Below are positions 41,364-49,668 of a stretch of DNA of 64,000 nt, piece by piece. The stretch comes from Nocardioides sp. SLBN-35. Its GTDB lineage: Bacteria; Actinomycetota; Actinomycetes; Propionibacteriales; Nocardioidaceae. The stretch's first letter is position 1, and the number at the start of each line of letters is the position of its first letter. Position numbers and translations under genes: made by a program. The notes below the pieces were generated by a model, which saw nothing but the letters and a program-made list of their open reading frames with translations, was not told the DNA's origin and searched no databases. The stretch lies in the NCBI RefSeq assembly GCF_006715725.1, contig NZ_VFNU01000001.1, positions 744,001 through 808,000 on the forward strand, given 5' to 3'.

Positions 41364-43220
41364 ATGGGGATCGTCCGGCTCCGGACGGGGCAGCCCGCGG
41401 GGCCGACGCTGGCGTCGTACGCCGCCACACTGGATGCCCGGCGCTACGCCTGTCCCGCCGACCTCGACCGCCGGCTGGACCTGCTGCTCGACCCGATCGG
41501 ACCGCACCGCCTGCTCGTGGTGACCGGCCGCGCCGGCAGCGGGAAGAGCGCCGGCCTGCGCGAGGCGGGCCGGCGTGGGGAGCGCTCCGGCCGCGGGGTC
41601 GTGGCTCTCGATGCGCGCGTCGACGACGTGCTCGCAAGGCTCGAGGCGGTGGAGGGTCCGGGTCGGGTGGTGATGGTCGACGAGGTGGACGCACTCGGTC
41701 CCGCGCTCGCCGCCCTGGTGGCCGCGATCGCGAGGCTGCCGGAGGACGCGTGCGTCGTGCTCGCGGCGCGGACCCTGCCGGCGCGCTGGCTGCCCGACCC
41801 GTTCGCCGCCCTGGCCGTGCAGGTCCGGCTGGCAGGGCTCACGCCGGCCGAGGCCGACGCCCTCCTCGTCCGTTGGGGTCTCGACGACCCGGCAGCGCGG
41901 GCGACGCTCGTCGCGCAGGCCGGCGGACTGCCGTTGGCACTCGTCCTCGGTGCCCGGGCCTGGGCCGCCGCCGCCGGTGCCGGTGACGGTGATCGGGACC
42001 TCGCGGAGCTGGTGCGCAGCTCAGGTGACGAGCTCGTCGCCCACCTCACCGACGCGGCGCTCGACCGGCTGGACCCCGACCTGCTCGCCGTGCTGGTCCT
42101 CGCCGCCGGGGTCGACGTACCGATGCTGGCGGCGCTCTTCCCCGACCGGGTCGAGGAGCTGGTCGCCGCGCTGCGGGAGACGAGCGTGGTGGAGGCGGTC
42201 GGCCACCGGCTGGTGCTGCATCCCTCCCTCGCCGGCCAGCTCGCCGACCGGCTGCGGGCCGAGGAGCCGGTACGGGCAGCGGCCGCGGTGCTGCGGGTCG
42301 CCGAGCACGAGCACGCCCGCGCGGTCGCCGGCGAAGCGGGTGCGCTGCCGCGGTTGGCCGCGTTGGTCGCGGACCCCGGTATCCGGGCAGGACTCGGGCC
42401 GACCACGCTGGGTCGCCACTATGCGGACCGCTGGCGCGCCAGCGACGCGGCCGTCGTGCGCCGCGAGCTGGCGGTGCGCCACCCCGGCGTGTGGCCGGTG
42501 GTCGCGCCGTGGCTGGGTGAGGGCACCCGGGTCGTCCGGCGCGGGGACGGACGCCCGGTCGCGCTCGTCGCCGCCCTCGCGATGTCCGCGGCCGAGGGCA
42601 TCACCGGCCCACGGCGCCGGCTGGTCGCGCCGGTCGTCGAGCACGCCCGTCGCGCCGGCGGACCGGACCGGGCGGTGCTGAGCGCGGTCCAGCTGACCTT
42701 CGACGACGTCGACGAGGCGGAGGTCGTCCGGGTCCGCAACGCGGCGGGGCTCGCCCAGTGCGGCATCGGCAACCCGCGCAGCGATCACGTCAACCTGGTC
42801 GGCGACCTGGCTGAGGAGCGTGCCGTCCTCGAGGCCTACGGGTACGCCGAGGCCGTGAGCCTGCGCCGCGAGGTCGACGGTGTCCCGGTGACGACCTGGG
42901 TCGCCGACGTCGGGCCCCCCGGCCTCGCCGGGCTGCTCCACGCCGCGGTGGTGGCCGAGCAGGGTGGCCCGGAGGTCGACCTCGTCGCCGCCCTCGAGGA
43001 CTACCCCGCCGCCGGTGAGCCGGTGCAGGCGCGGGTGCGGGCCCGCGTCGCGGAGCTGCTCGCGGCCGAGCCCGTGCTGCACGACCTCGTGGTCCGCCGC
43101 TACCTGACCGCCGGCGCCACCCATGAGGCGGTGATGCGGGCGACGTACCTCAGCCGGGCGACGTACTTCCGCCGACTGCGGCGGGCCCGGGAGATCCTTG
43201 CCGGCCCGGCCGGCGGCTGA
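41364..43220 (+). CDS. STAND-like ATPase with C-terminal helix-turn-helix
   Basis: This 618-residue P-loop protein has Walker A VTGRAGSGKSAG (about residues 52-63), Walker B VVMVDEVDAL (about 95), a sensor-like LAARTLPARW, and a winged-helix-like GLTPAEADALLVRWGL followed by GGLPLALVLGARAW, as in NB-ARC/LuxR-type STAND proteins. The middle is helical. The last 45 residues (RYLTAGATHEAVMRATYLSRATYFRRLRRAREIL) look like a DNA-binding helix-turn-helix. Likely an ATP-gated transcription regulator; the sensed signal and target are unknown. TAGGCT lies seven bases before the ATG. Divergent from an IclR gene. Confidence 0.75.
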   Translation: MGIVRLRTGQPAGPTLASYAATLDARRYACPADLDRRLDLLLDPIGPHRLLVVTGRAGSGKSAGLREAGRRGERSGRGVVALDARVDDVLARLEAVEGPGRVVMVDEVDALGPALAALVAAIARLPEDACVVLAARTLPARWLPDPFAALAVQVRLAGLTPAEADALLVRWGLDDPAARATLVAQAGGLPLALVLGARAWAAAAGAGDGDRDLAELVRSSGDELVAHLTDAALDRLDPDLLAVLVLAAGVDVPMLAALFPDRVEELVAALRETSVVEAVGHRLVLHPSLAGQLADRLRAEEPVRAAAAVLRVAEHEHARAVAGEAGALPRLAALVADPGIRAGLGPTTLGRHYADRWRASDAAVVRRELAVRHPGVWPVVAPWLGEGTRVVRRGDGRPVALVAALAMSAAEGITGPRRRLVAPVVEHARRAGGPDRAVLSAVQLTFDDVDEAEVVRVRNAAGLAQCGIGNPRSDHVNLVGDLAEERAVLEAYGYAEAVSLRREVDGVPVTTWVADVGPPGLAGLLHAAVVAEQGGPEVDLVAALEDYPAAGEPVQARVRARVAELLAAEPVLHDLVVRRYLTAGATHEAVMRATYLSRATYFRRLRRAREILAGPAGG

Positions 43221-43400
43221 ACGCCGGTTGAACGATCCAACTCGCGCGGATGTGCGTCAACGCAAATCGGGTGTCATGGTGACTGTCACGCGGACGACGG
43301 TGTCCACGGATCGCACGATTCGAACCCCGGAAAAAACCGGGTGGGCTGTGGGGTAGCGTGCCCACACCTTGACAAGGACCGAAAGGCTGGCGAATAGCAC

Positions 43401-45224
43401 ATGGTTGATGTGGAGCGGACGCTCGACGAGGCGGGTCTCACCAACCCCCACGTCCGTGAGTACGTCGCACACTGGGCCAACATCACCGGAGCAGAGCGCA
43501 TCGAGGTCGTGTCCGCGGCCGACGACGCGCGCCTGATCCAGGAGGCACTGGACGCGGGCGAGCTGCTCCCCGCCGGCGAGGGCCGCTACTACTCGCGCTC
43601 CTACTACAAGGACACCGCTCGCGCGGAGGAGCGCACCATCGTCGCGACCTCGAACGAGGCCGACAAGGGCGTCTACAACAACTGGAAGCCCGCCGCCGAG
43701 ATGAAGCCGAAGCTCGTCGAGCTGATGACCGGCGCCTCGGCGGGCAAGACGATGTACGTCATCCCCTACCTCATGTCGCCGAAGGGCTCGCCCGTCGAGA
43801 AGTTCGCGGCCGGTGTGGAGCTGACCGACAACCGCAACGTTGTCATGCAGATGATCCGCATGGCCCGCGTCGGCGTCGAGTACGTCAACGACCTCGGCGA
43901 CTCGTTCGTCAAGGCCGTGCACGTCACCGGCGACCTGGAGAACCTCGGCCAGGGCACCCCCGACGACAAGCGCTACTTCGTGACCGTCGCCGACGAGCGC
44001 ACGATCCTGCACTTCGGTTCGTCGTACGGCGGCAACGCGCTGCTCGGCAAGATCGCCCACGGCCTGCGCCAGGGCTCCTACGACGGCTGGAAGAACGGCT
44101 TCCTCGTGGAGCAGTTCATGCTGCTCGGCATCACCGACAAGCAGACCGGCAAGAAGTACAACATCTGCGGTGGCTTCCCGTCGGCCTCGGGCAAGACGAA
44201 CCTCGCGATGACGCTGGCGCCCGACGCCCTCGGTGACCGCTACTACGTCGAGTTCTACGGCGACGACATCGCGTGGATCTGGGTCGGCGACGACGGCAAG
44301 CTCTACGGGATGAACCCGGAGAACGGCGTCTTCGGTGTCGCGAAGGACACCAACGAGAAGACCAACCCGACCGCGATCGACTCCATCGTCGACGGCACCG
44401 GCGCCATCTTCACCAACGTCGCCTACAACCCGAAGACCCAGGAGGTCTGGTGGGAGGGTCGCGGCGAGAAGCCGACCGACCTCGACGGCTGGGAGGACTG
44501 GAAGGGCGAGGTCATCGCCGACCGGGCTCCGGAGCACGCCGACGACCCGTGGGCGCACCCGAACTCCCGCTTCACGACCACCCTGGCCAACGTCCCGAAC
44601 GTCGCCAAGGACTTCGAGGACCCGAAGGGCGTCGAGATCCACGGCATCATCTTCGGTGGCCGCACGCGCGATCGTGAGCCGCTGATCCGTGCGATCACCG
44701 ACATCGCCGAGGGCGTCTACGACGGCCTCACCCTGGGCGCCGAGGCCACCGCTGCCGCCGACGGCCTCGAGGGCGTGCTGCGCTACGACCCGATGTCGAT
44801 GCGTCCGTTCATGTCGTACTCGGAGGCGGACTACGCCGCGCACTGGCTCGAGGTCATCGGCCGCGCGACGACCAAGCCGATCTTCGCGCACGTCAACTGG
44901 TTCCAGCGTGGCGACGACGGTCGCTTCCTGTGGCCCGGCTACCGCGAGAACCTGCGCCCGCTGAACTGGCTCATGGAGTTCCTCAACGGTGAGGTCGAGG
45001 GCGTGCAGACCGCCGTCGGCGTGCTGCCGAAGCGCGAGGAGCTCAACCTCGAGGGCCTCGACGAGCAGTGCCTCGCCGACCTCGACACCCTGCTCACCAT
45101 CGACGTACCGCGCTGGCAGCAGGAGATGGGCTTCCGCGAGAAGCACCTCGCGCAGTTCGACGGTCTCCCCGAGGAGATCTGGGAGGCGCACCGTCGGGTC
45201 GCGTCCGCCCTGGACAACGCCTGA
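43401..45224 (+). CDS. pckG: phosphoenolpyruvate carboxykinase (GTP-type), divergent active site
   Basis: This 607-residue protein matches GTP-PEPCK along its length (TMYVIPYLMSPKGSPV, FGSSYGGNALLG, FPSASGKTNLAM, YGDDIAWIWV, NPENGVFGVAK, HPNSRFTTTL, EATAAADG, HVNWFQRGDDGRFLWPGY). The enzyme converts oxaloacetate and GTP to PEP for gluconeogenesis from acetyl-CoA. Odd: compared with rat PEPCK, Mn ligand Lys244 is Ile218, Mn ligand His264 is Gln238, and the P-loop Cys288 is Ser263; Asp311 (Asp289) and the P-loop Lys (Lys265) remain. Either metal binding differs or the reaction does. A promoter region with CCCGG-A6-CCGGG lies upstream; a strong terminator follows. Confidence 0.9.
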   Translation: MVDVERTLDEAGLTNPHVREYVAHWANITGAERIEVVSAADDARLIQEALDAGELLPAGEGRYYSRSYYKDTARAEERTIVATSNEADKGVYNNWKPAAEMKPKLVELMTGASAGKTMYVIPYLMSPKGSPVEKFAAGVELTDNRNVVMQMIRMARVGVEYVNDLGDSFVKAVHVTGDLENLGQGTPDDKRYFVTVADERTILHFGSSYGGNALLGKIAHGLRQGSYDGWKNGFLVEQFMLLGITDKQTGKKYNICGGFPSASGKTNLAMTLAPDALGDRYYVEFYGDDIAWIWVGDDGKLYGMNPENGVFGVAKDTNEKTNPTAIDSIVDGTGAIFTNVAYNPKTQEVWWEGRGEKPTDLDGWEDWKGEVIADRAPEHADDPWAHPNSRFTTTLANVPNVAKDFEDPKGVEIHGIIFGGRTRDREPLIRAITDIAEGVYDGLTLGAEATAAADGLEGVLRYDPMSMRPFMSYSEADYAAHWLEVIGRATTKPIFAHVNWFQRGDDGRFLWPGYRENLRPLNWLMEFLNGEVEGVQTAVGVLPKREELNLEGLDEQCLADLDTLLTIDVPRWQQEMGFREKHLAQFDGLPEEIWEAHRRVASALDNA

Positions 45225-45240
45225 GGTCTCACCTCTTCGC

Positions 45241-45278
45241 AGTGCCCCGGCTCCTCGGAGCCGGGGCACTGTGCTTTT
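45241..45278 (+). terminator. intrinsic terminator of the PEPCK gene
   Basis: AGTGCCCCGGCTCC pairs perfectly with GGAGCCGGGGCACT (45241-45270), followed by a TTTTT run. Textbook Rho-independent form, 16 bases after the stop. Confidence 0.88.
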
Positions 45279-45292
45279 TCGGCCGGTGGTGA

Positions 45293-45359
45293 GTTTCACC
45301 GGCCGGCCGGTGAAACTGGTGCTGGGACGAGGAAGCTTCCTCGTCCAAGCGCCAGTTTC
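45293..45359. repeat. two overlapping palindromes between convergent genes
   Basis: 45293-45316 is a perfect 24-base palindrome centred on GGCCGGCC. It shares GAAAC with a second palindrome, 45312-45359, whose core GGACGAGGAAGCTTCC continues as a perfect 22-base palindrome (45325-45346) and whose outer arms GAAACTGG/CCAGTTTC also pair. They lie between the PEPCK terminator and the TetR stop. Confidence 0.75.
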
Positions 45360-45375
45360 GTCGTCCAAGTACTCG

Positions 45376-45894
45376 TTATGTCGCCCGCCGCAGCAGTACG
45401 TCGAGCGCTGCGGTCGGGTCGATGCCGGTCGGCTCGGTGGCGCGGCGGCTGGTGAGCGCGGCCAGTCCGTGCACGCCGGACCACAGGGCGAGGACCTCCT
45501 CCGGGCTCGGGCTGCGGCGGGTGGCGCGGGTTGCGCCGAGGTCGGCGAACCAGCGCCCGGTGATCTCGCGCAGGTGGCCGCCGGCGCCCTCGAGCAGGTC
45601 ATGGCGGGTGATCAGGTCGAACATCTCGGGGCGCTGCCGCGCGAAGTCGAGGTAGGCGCGGGCGGCGGCGTGGAGGTCGTCGGCGGCCAGCGCCGGAGCG
45701 ATCTGCTCGTCGAGGTCCTCGAGACCGCCGCGCGCGATGGCCGCGAGCAGGGCCTGGTAGGTCGGGAAGTACCTGCGCGGGGCGCCGTGGGAGAGGCCGG
45801 CGGCGCTCGCGATGGCGCGCAGCGAGATGGCGGACAGGCCGCGTTCCTCGAGCAGCTCGGTGCCGATGGTGACGAGACGGTCGCGCGGGCTCAC
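45376..45894 (-). CDS. TetR family regulator
   Basis: This 172-residue TetR protein has DNA-binding domain RDRLVTIGTELLEERGLSAI, LRAIASAAGLSHGAPRRYF, and a C-terminal domain of the TetR_C_13/WHG type (ARAYLDFARQRPEMFDLI, EEVLALWSGVHGLAALTS). The GTG at 45894 begins directly next to a perfect operator; no ATG is available in frame downstream of the operators. It is divergent from an acyltransferase gene, and two identical palindromes lie between, so autoregulation plus control of the acyltransferase-dehydrogenase operon is strongly suggested. Confidence 0.9.
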   Translation of the reverse strand: MSPRDRLVTIGTELLEERGLSAISLRAIASAAGLSHGAPRRYFPTYQALLAAIARGGLEDLDEQIAPALAADDLHAAARAYLDFARQRPEMFDLITRHDLLEGAGGHLREITGRWFADLGATRATRRSPSPEEVLALWSGVHGLAALTSRRATEPTGIDPTAALDVLLRRAT

Positions 45895-45909
45895 GTAGAC
45901 ATTGTCTAC
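45895..45909. promoter_or_regulatory. TetR operator copy 1
   Basis: GTAGACATTGTCTAC, a perfect 15-base palindrome with 7-base arms, adjoining the TetR start codon. Confidence 0.8.
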
Positions 45910-45929
45910 AGAGTCGGGCAGGCTGGCCA

Positions 45930-45944
45930 GTAGACATTGTCTAC
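45930..45944. promoter_or_regulatory. TetR operator copy 2
   Basis: An identical copy of GTAGACATTGTCTAC, 35 bases from the first, ending just before the acyltransferase ribosome site. Spacing of about three helical turns would let two dimers bind nearly the same face. Confidence 0.8.
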
Positions 45945-45957
45945 GCGGAGGTCTGTC

Positions 45958-46620
45958 ATGTGGTTCTGGTTGCTGCGGTGGGTACTGCTCGGCCCGGTCG
46001 TGCGGTGGTTCACCCGTCCGCGGGTGGTGGGCCTGGACCGGTTCCCGACCGCCGGCCCGGTGGTCGTCGCGGCCAACCACCGCGCCGAGATCGACTCGCT
46101 GGTGCTCTCCCTGGTGCTGCCGCGCCAGCCGCGGTTCCTGGCGAAGGCGGAGTACTACGCCGGTGCCGGGCTGCGCGGGCGGACGGAGCGCTGGCTGTGC
46201 TCGGTCACCGGCCAGATCCCCGTCGACCGCGCCGGCGGCTCCGCGGCGTCCGCCTCCCTGGCCGCCGCCGAGACGCTGCTGCGGTCGGGCGGCGTCTGGG
46301 CGATCTACCCCGAGGGCACCCGCTCGCCCGACGGCCGGCTGCACCGCGGTCACACCGGCGTGGTCCGGGTCGCTCGGGCGGTGCCCGACGCGGTCGTGCT
46401 GCCGGTGGGCTTGCTGGGAACCGAGGTGGTCGATCCGCCTTCCCGCGGCGGCGGCGGTCGGCGGTGGTGGCGGCGCGGGCGGGTCACCGTCGTGATCGGC
46501 GCCCCGGTCGACGTACGGAACGGGGAGGTGCGGGCCGCCACCGACGCGTTGATGCGGGCGATCGGGGAGCTGACCGACCAGCGACCGCTCGACCGGTACG
46601 TCCCCCGGCGGGCGGCATGA
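45958..46620 (+). CDS. lysophospholipid acyltransferase (PlsC/LPLAT family)
   Basis: This 220-residue membrane-associated enzyme transfers an acyl chain to a lysophospholipid or similar acceptor. Seen: an N-terminal hydrophobic helix (MWFWLLRWVLLGPVVRWF), block I NHRAEID (HX4D), the RFLAKAEYY region, block III IYPEGTRSPDG and block IV VLPVGLLG. The ATG at 45958 has GGAGG seven bases upstream. It is under twin TetR operators and followed by an alcohol dehydrogenase whose start is seven bases beyond its stop. It may remodel membrane lipids in response to the TetR ligand. Confidence 0.9.
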   Translation: MWFWLLRWVLLGPVVRWFTRPRVVGLDRFPTAGPVVVAANHRAEIDSLVLSLVLPRQPRFLAKAEYYAGAGLRGRTERWLCSVTGQIPVDRAGGSAASASLAAAETLLRSGGVWAIYPEGTRSPDGRLHRGHTGVVRVARAVPDAVVLPVGLLGTEVVDPPSRGGGGRRWWRRGRVTVVIGAPVDVRNGEVRAATDALMRAIGELTDQRPLDRYVPRRAA

Positions 46621-46627
46621 TGTCCGC

Positions 46628-47776
46628 ATGCGCGCCGTCGTCTGCCACCGCACCGAGCTCACCGTCGAGGACCTCCCCGACCTGACGCCGGAGCGGGGGC
46701 AGGTGCTGATCGACGTGGAGCGGTGCGGGATCTGCGGGTCGGACCTGCACGCCCGCCTGCACAGCGACGAGACCGCGGCGGGCGCCGCCGAGCTCGGCTA
46801 CGACCACTTCATGCGCTCGAGTGACCGGGTCGTGATGGGGCACGAGTTCGTCGGCACCGTCGCTGACTACGGTCCCGGCACGCGCAAGCGGCTGCCGGTC
46901 GGCACTCGCGTCGTCGCGCTCCCGGTGCTCCGCGCCGGTGGGTCCACCCACCTGACCGGCCTCAGCCCGCTCGCCTCGGGCGGGTACGCCGAGCAGGTGC
47001 TCGCCGTGCCGTCGATGACGATGCGCGTGCCCGACGAGCTCGACGCCGACGCCGCCGCGCTCACCGAGCCGATGGCGGTCGCGCTGCACGCCGTACGCCG
47101 TGGCGAGGTGGGCGCGAAGGACACCGCCGTCGTGATCGGCTGCGGCCCGATCGGCCTGGCCGTGATCGCGATGCTCAAGGCCACCGGCGTGCGGCACGTG
47201 ATCGCCAGCGACTTCTCCGCCGGCCGCCGTGCCCTCGCGGAGAAGATGGGTGCCGATGTGGTGGTGAACCCCGCCGACGAGTCGCCCTGGGCCTCCTTCG
47301 CCGAGTCGAAGCGGTACCTCACCGAGGCGATCGCCCTGGCGGACCTCGGCATCGACGCGATGGACAAGCTGCGCGCCGTACCGCTGCTGCCGTGGGCCCA
47401 CGTCATGCGCGCCGCCGAGAAGGCCGGGGCCACCCCGCGCGGCCCGGTCGTGTTCGAGTGCGTCGGCATCCCCGGCATGATCGAGCACGTCGTGTCGAAC
47501 GCTCCGTTGCTCTCACGCGTGGTCGTCGTCGGCGTCTGCATGGGCGAGGACACCTTCCGCCCGTCGATGGCGATCAACAAGGAGATCGACCTCCGCTTCG
47601 CGTTCGCCTACGACCCCAGTGAGTTCCACCAGGCCCTGCAGTGGATCGCGTCCGGCAAGGTCGACGTGCGCCCGCTCGTCACGGGTGTCGTCGGGCTGGA
47701 CGGCGTGGCCGGGGCATTCGAGGACCTCGGCGACCCCGAGCGGCACGCGAAGATCCTGGTCGACCCGTCCCGTTGA
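46628..47776 (+). CDS. zinc-dependent alcohol dehydrogenase (MDR family)
   Basis: This 382-residue medium-chain dehydrogenase has catalytic zinc site VERCGICGSDLH and MGHEFVG, and Rossmann motif VIGCGPIGLAVI. The four-Cys structural zinc lobe is absent, replaced by a loop (LRAGGSTHLTGLSP). An extra segment (SKRYLTEAIALADLGIDAMDKL) follows the Rossmann fold. It oxidises an alcohol with NAD(P)+; substrate unknown. Cotranscribed with the acyltransferase. Its stop codon TGA is part of the first unit of a 22-base repeat array. Confidence 0.9.
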   Translation: MRAVVCHRTELTVEDLPDLTPERGQVLIDVERCGICGSDLHARLHSDETAAGAAELGYDHFMRSSDRVVMGHEFVGTVADYGPGTRKRLPVGTRVVALPVLRAGGSTHLTGLSPLASGGYAEQVLAVPSMTMRVPDELDADAAALTEPMAVALHAVRRGEVGAKDTAVVIGCGPIGLAVIAMLKATGVRHVIASDFSAGRRALAEKMGADVVVNPADESPWASFAESKRYLTEAIALADLGIDAMDKLRAVPLLPWAHVMRAAEKAGATPRGPVVFECVGIPGMIEHVVSNAPLLSRVVVVGVCMGEDTFRPSMAINKEIDLRFAFAYDPSEFHQALQWIASGKVDVRPLVTGVVGLDGVAGAFEDLGDPERHAKILVDPSR

Positions 47777-47880
47777 GTTGCCTCATCCTCCTGGTTGAGT
47801 TGCCGCCTTCTCCCCGTTGAGTTGCCGATCTCAACGGTGAGGATGCGGCGACTCAACGGTGAGGATGCGGCAAGTCAACG
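47772..47880. repeat. array of 22-base repeats, three direct then two inverted
   Basis: GTTGAGTTGCC begins at 47772, 47794 and 47816 (22-base period). On the other side, two 22-base units of the inverted form, CTCAACGGTGAGGATGCGGC, begin at 47830 and 47852, with a partial third at 47874. A hairpin CCGTTGAG-N8-CTCAACGG sits at the turn. The stop codons of both convergent flanking genes (CGTTGA) are formed by the outermost repeat units. Confidence 0.8.
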
Positions 47881-49581
47881 AGAGCCGACGGCGCGCCCGG
47901 CGGCCCGGCCGGAGAAGATGCAGCCGCCGAGGAAGGTGCCCTCGAGCGCGTTGTAGCCGTGGACGCCGCCCCCGCCGAAGCCGGCGACCTCGCCGGCGGC
48001 GTACAGGCCGGGGAAGGGGGTGCCGTCGGGGCGCACGACCTGGCTGTCGAGGTTGGTCTCGATGCCGCCGAGGGTCTTGCGGGACAAGATGTTGAGACGT
48101 ACGGCGATCAGCGGGCCGTGGGCCGGGTCGAGGATCTTGTGGGGCTTGGCGACCCGCATGATCTTGCCGGTGCGGTCCTTGCGCCCGTTGTGGATCGCCA
48201 TCACCTGGGCGTCCTTGCAGTAGGCGTTGTCGATCTGCCGGTCGCGGTCCTGGATCTGCCTGCGCAGCACCTCGACGTCGAGGACCCGGCCGCCGCGGGC
48301 GATCTTGTTCATCCCCGCGACCAGCTCGTCGAGGGACGATGCGACGACGAAGTCCTCGCCGTGCTCCTTGAACGCCTCGACCGGGCTGGTGGCGCCCTTG
48401 CCGAGCCGCTCCTTGAGCATCATCCGGACGTCCTTCTCGGTCCAGTCGGGGTTCTGCTCGGAGCCGGAGAGCGCGAACTCCTTCTCGATGATCGACTGGG
48501 TGAGCACGAACCACGAGTAGTCGGCGCCCGTGGCGAGGATCTGCTTCATCGAGCCGATCGAGTCGGCGCCGGGGACGCCCGACATCCCGGTGAGGCGGTG
48601 GCCGTCGGCGTCGAACCACATCGACGAGGGGCCGGGGAGGATCCGGATGGCGTGGTCGGGCCAGACCGGGTCCCAGTTGTGGATGCCCTCGACGTAGGCC
48701 CACATCCGATCCTTGTTGACCAGGTTGGCGCCGGCGGCCTCGGTGATGGCGAGCATCCGGCCGTCGACGTGGGCGGGTACGCCGGCGATCATGTGCTCGG
48801 GTGCGGGCCCGACCCGGTCGGTGGGCCAGTTGGCGCGCATCAGCTCGAAGTTGTGGCCGATGCCGCCGGACGTCACGATCACCGCCGGCGCCCTCAGGGA
48901 AAACGAGAAGACGACCTCGCGCGACGACCTCACGCCGCGCGGCAGGTCGGACGGCTCGAGGACCGAGCCGCGGACGCCGACGCACGCACCGTCCTCGACG
49001 ACCAGCTCGTCGACCTGGTGCCGGAAGGCGAAGCGGACCTGGCCCCGGGCCTCGGCGGCCTCGACCGGCTCGAGGAAGACCCGGACCACCTCGGGGCCGG
49101 TGCCCCAGGTCAGGTGGAAGCGCGGGACCGAGTTGCCGTGGCCGCTGGCGGACCCGTCGCCGCGCTCGGCCCAGCCGACGAAGGTCAGCGACTTGAGGCC
49201 GAGCTCGCGCAGGTAGGCGCGCTTCTCGCCAGCCGCGAAGTCGACGTACGCCCGAGCCCAGCGGCTGCCCCAGTGGTCCTCGCCACGGTCGGGACCGTCA
49301 CCCTCGCCGATCCGGTCGAAGCCCGCCGAGCCCTGCCAGTCCTGCCAGGCCAGCTCGGTGGAGTCCTTGATCCCCATCCGGCGCTGCTCGGGGGAGTCGA
49401 CGAAGAACAGCCCGCCGAGCGACCAGAACGCCTGGCCGCCGAGGTTGGCGCGGTTCTCCTGGTCGAGCACGAGCACGTTCCTGCCCGCCTTCACGGCCTC
49501 GTGGGTCGCGACGAGGCCGGCGAGGCCGGCGCCCACGACGATCGCGTCCGGCTGGAATCCCTGTTCAGCTCCCTGGCTCAC
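47875..49581 (-). CDS. FAD-binding dehydrogenase (Rv0785-like, KstD/fumarate reductase superfamily)
   Basis: This 568-residue flavoprotein has N-terminal Rossmann VVGAGLAGLVATHEAV, VLDQENRANLGGQAFWSLGG, catalytic-domain segments GNSVPRFHLTWGTGP and GVPAHVDGRMLAI, and a C-terminal FAD motif LYAAGEVAGFGGGGVHGYNALEG. It strongly recalls the conserved mycobacterial Rv0785 protein, of unproven substrate, distantly related to 3-ketosteroid delta-1-dehydrogenase. The GTG at 49581 starts the homologous region. Divergent from an MmpL-like exporter, with an operator-like palindrome between. Confidence 0.9.
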   Translation of the reverse strand: MSQGAEQGFQPDAIVVGAGLAGLVATHEAVKAGRNVLVLDQENRANLGGQAFWSLGGLFFVDSPEQRRMGIKDSTELAWQDWQGSAGFDRIGEGDGPDRGEDHWGSRWARAYVDFAAGEKRAYLRELGLKSLTFVGWAERGDGSASGHGNSVPRFHLTWGTGPEVVRVFLEPVEAAEARGQVRFAFRHQVDELVVEDGACVGVRGSVLEPSDLPRGVRSSREVVFSFSLRAPAVIVTSGGIGHNFELMRANWPTDRVGPAPEHMIAGVPAHVDGRMLAITEAAGANLVNKDRMWAYVEGIHNWDPVWPDHAIRILPGPSSMWFDADGHRLTGMSGVPGADSIGSMKQILATGADYSWFVLTQSIIEKEFALSGSEQNPDWTEKDVRMMLKERLGKGATSPVEAFKEHGEDFVVASSLDELVAGMNKIARGGRVLDVEVLRRQIQDRDRQIDNAYCKDAQVMAIHNGRKDRTGKIMRVAKPHKILDPAHGPLIAVRLNILSRKTLGGIETNLDSQVVRPDGTPFPGLYAAGEVAGFGGGGVHGYNALEGTFLGGCIFSGRAAGRAVGSR

Positions 49582-49631
49582 CCGAGGGAGCCTGCCACAC
49601 CGAGCCACGTCCGTGGCCCGCGCCACACTTG

Positions 49632-49646
49632 CTTGCCACTGGCAAG
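49632..49646. promoter_or_regulatory. operator-like palindrome before the MmpL-type gene
   Basis: CTTGCCA-C-TGGCAAG, perfect 7-base arms, in the 87-base divergent gap, 11 bases left of the -10-like TACTTT. Candidate site for the TetR regulator encoded after the exporter. Confidence 0.6.
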
Positions 49647-49656
49647 GAACCGGTTC

Positions 49657-49662
49657 TACTTT
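49657..49662 (+). promoter_or_regulatory. TANNNT -10 element of a predicted leaderless promoter
   Basis: TACTTT ends six bases before the GTG at 49669, with no ribosome site between. This arrangement selects that GTG as the start. Confidence 0.5.
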
Positions 49663-49668
49663 CCGTGG

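Noticed and set aside
47772..47880. Possible CRISPR array
   Set aside because: The 22-base period has no unique spacers, the units change orientation halfway and no cas gene is near.
47875..49581. 3-ketosteroid delta-1-dehydrogenase (kstD)
   Set aside because: The sequence matches the Rv0785 group (ENRANLGGQAFWSLGG, GGGGVHGYNALEG) rather than KstD, so steroid dehydrogenation is not claimed despite the steroid island nearby.
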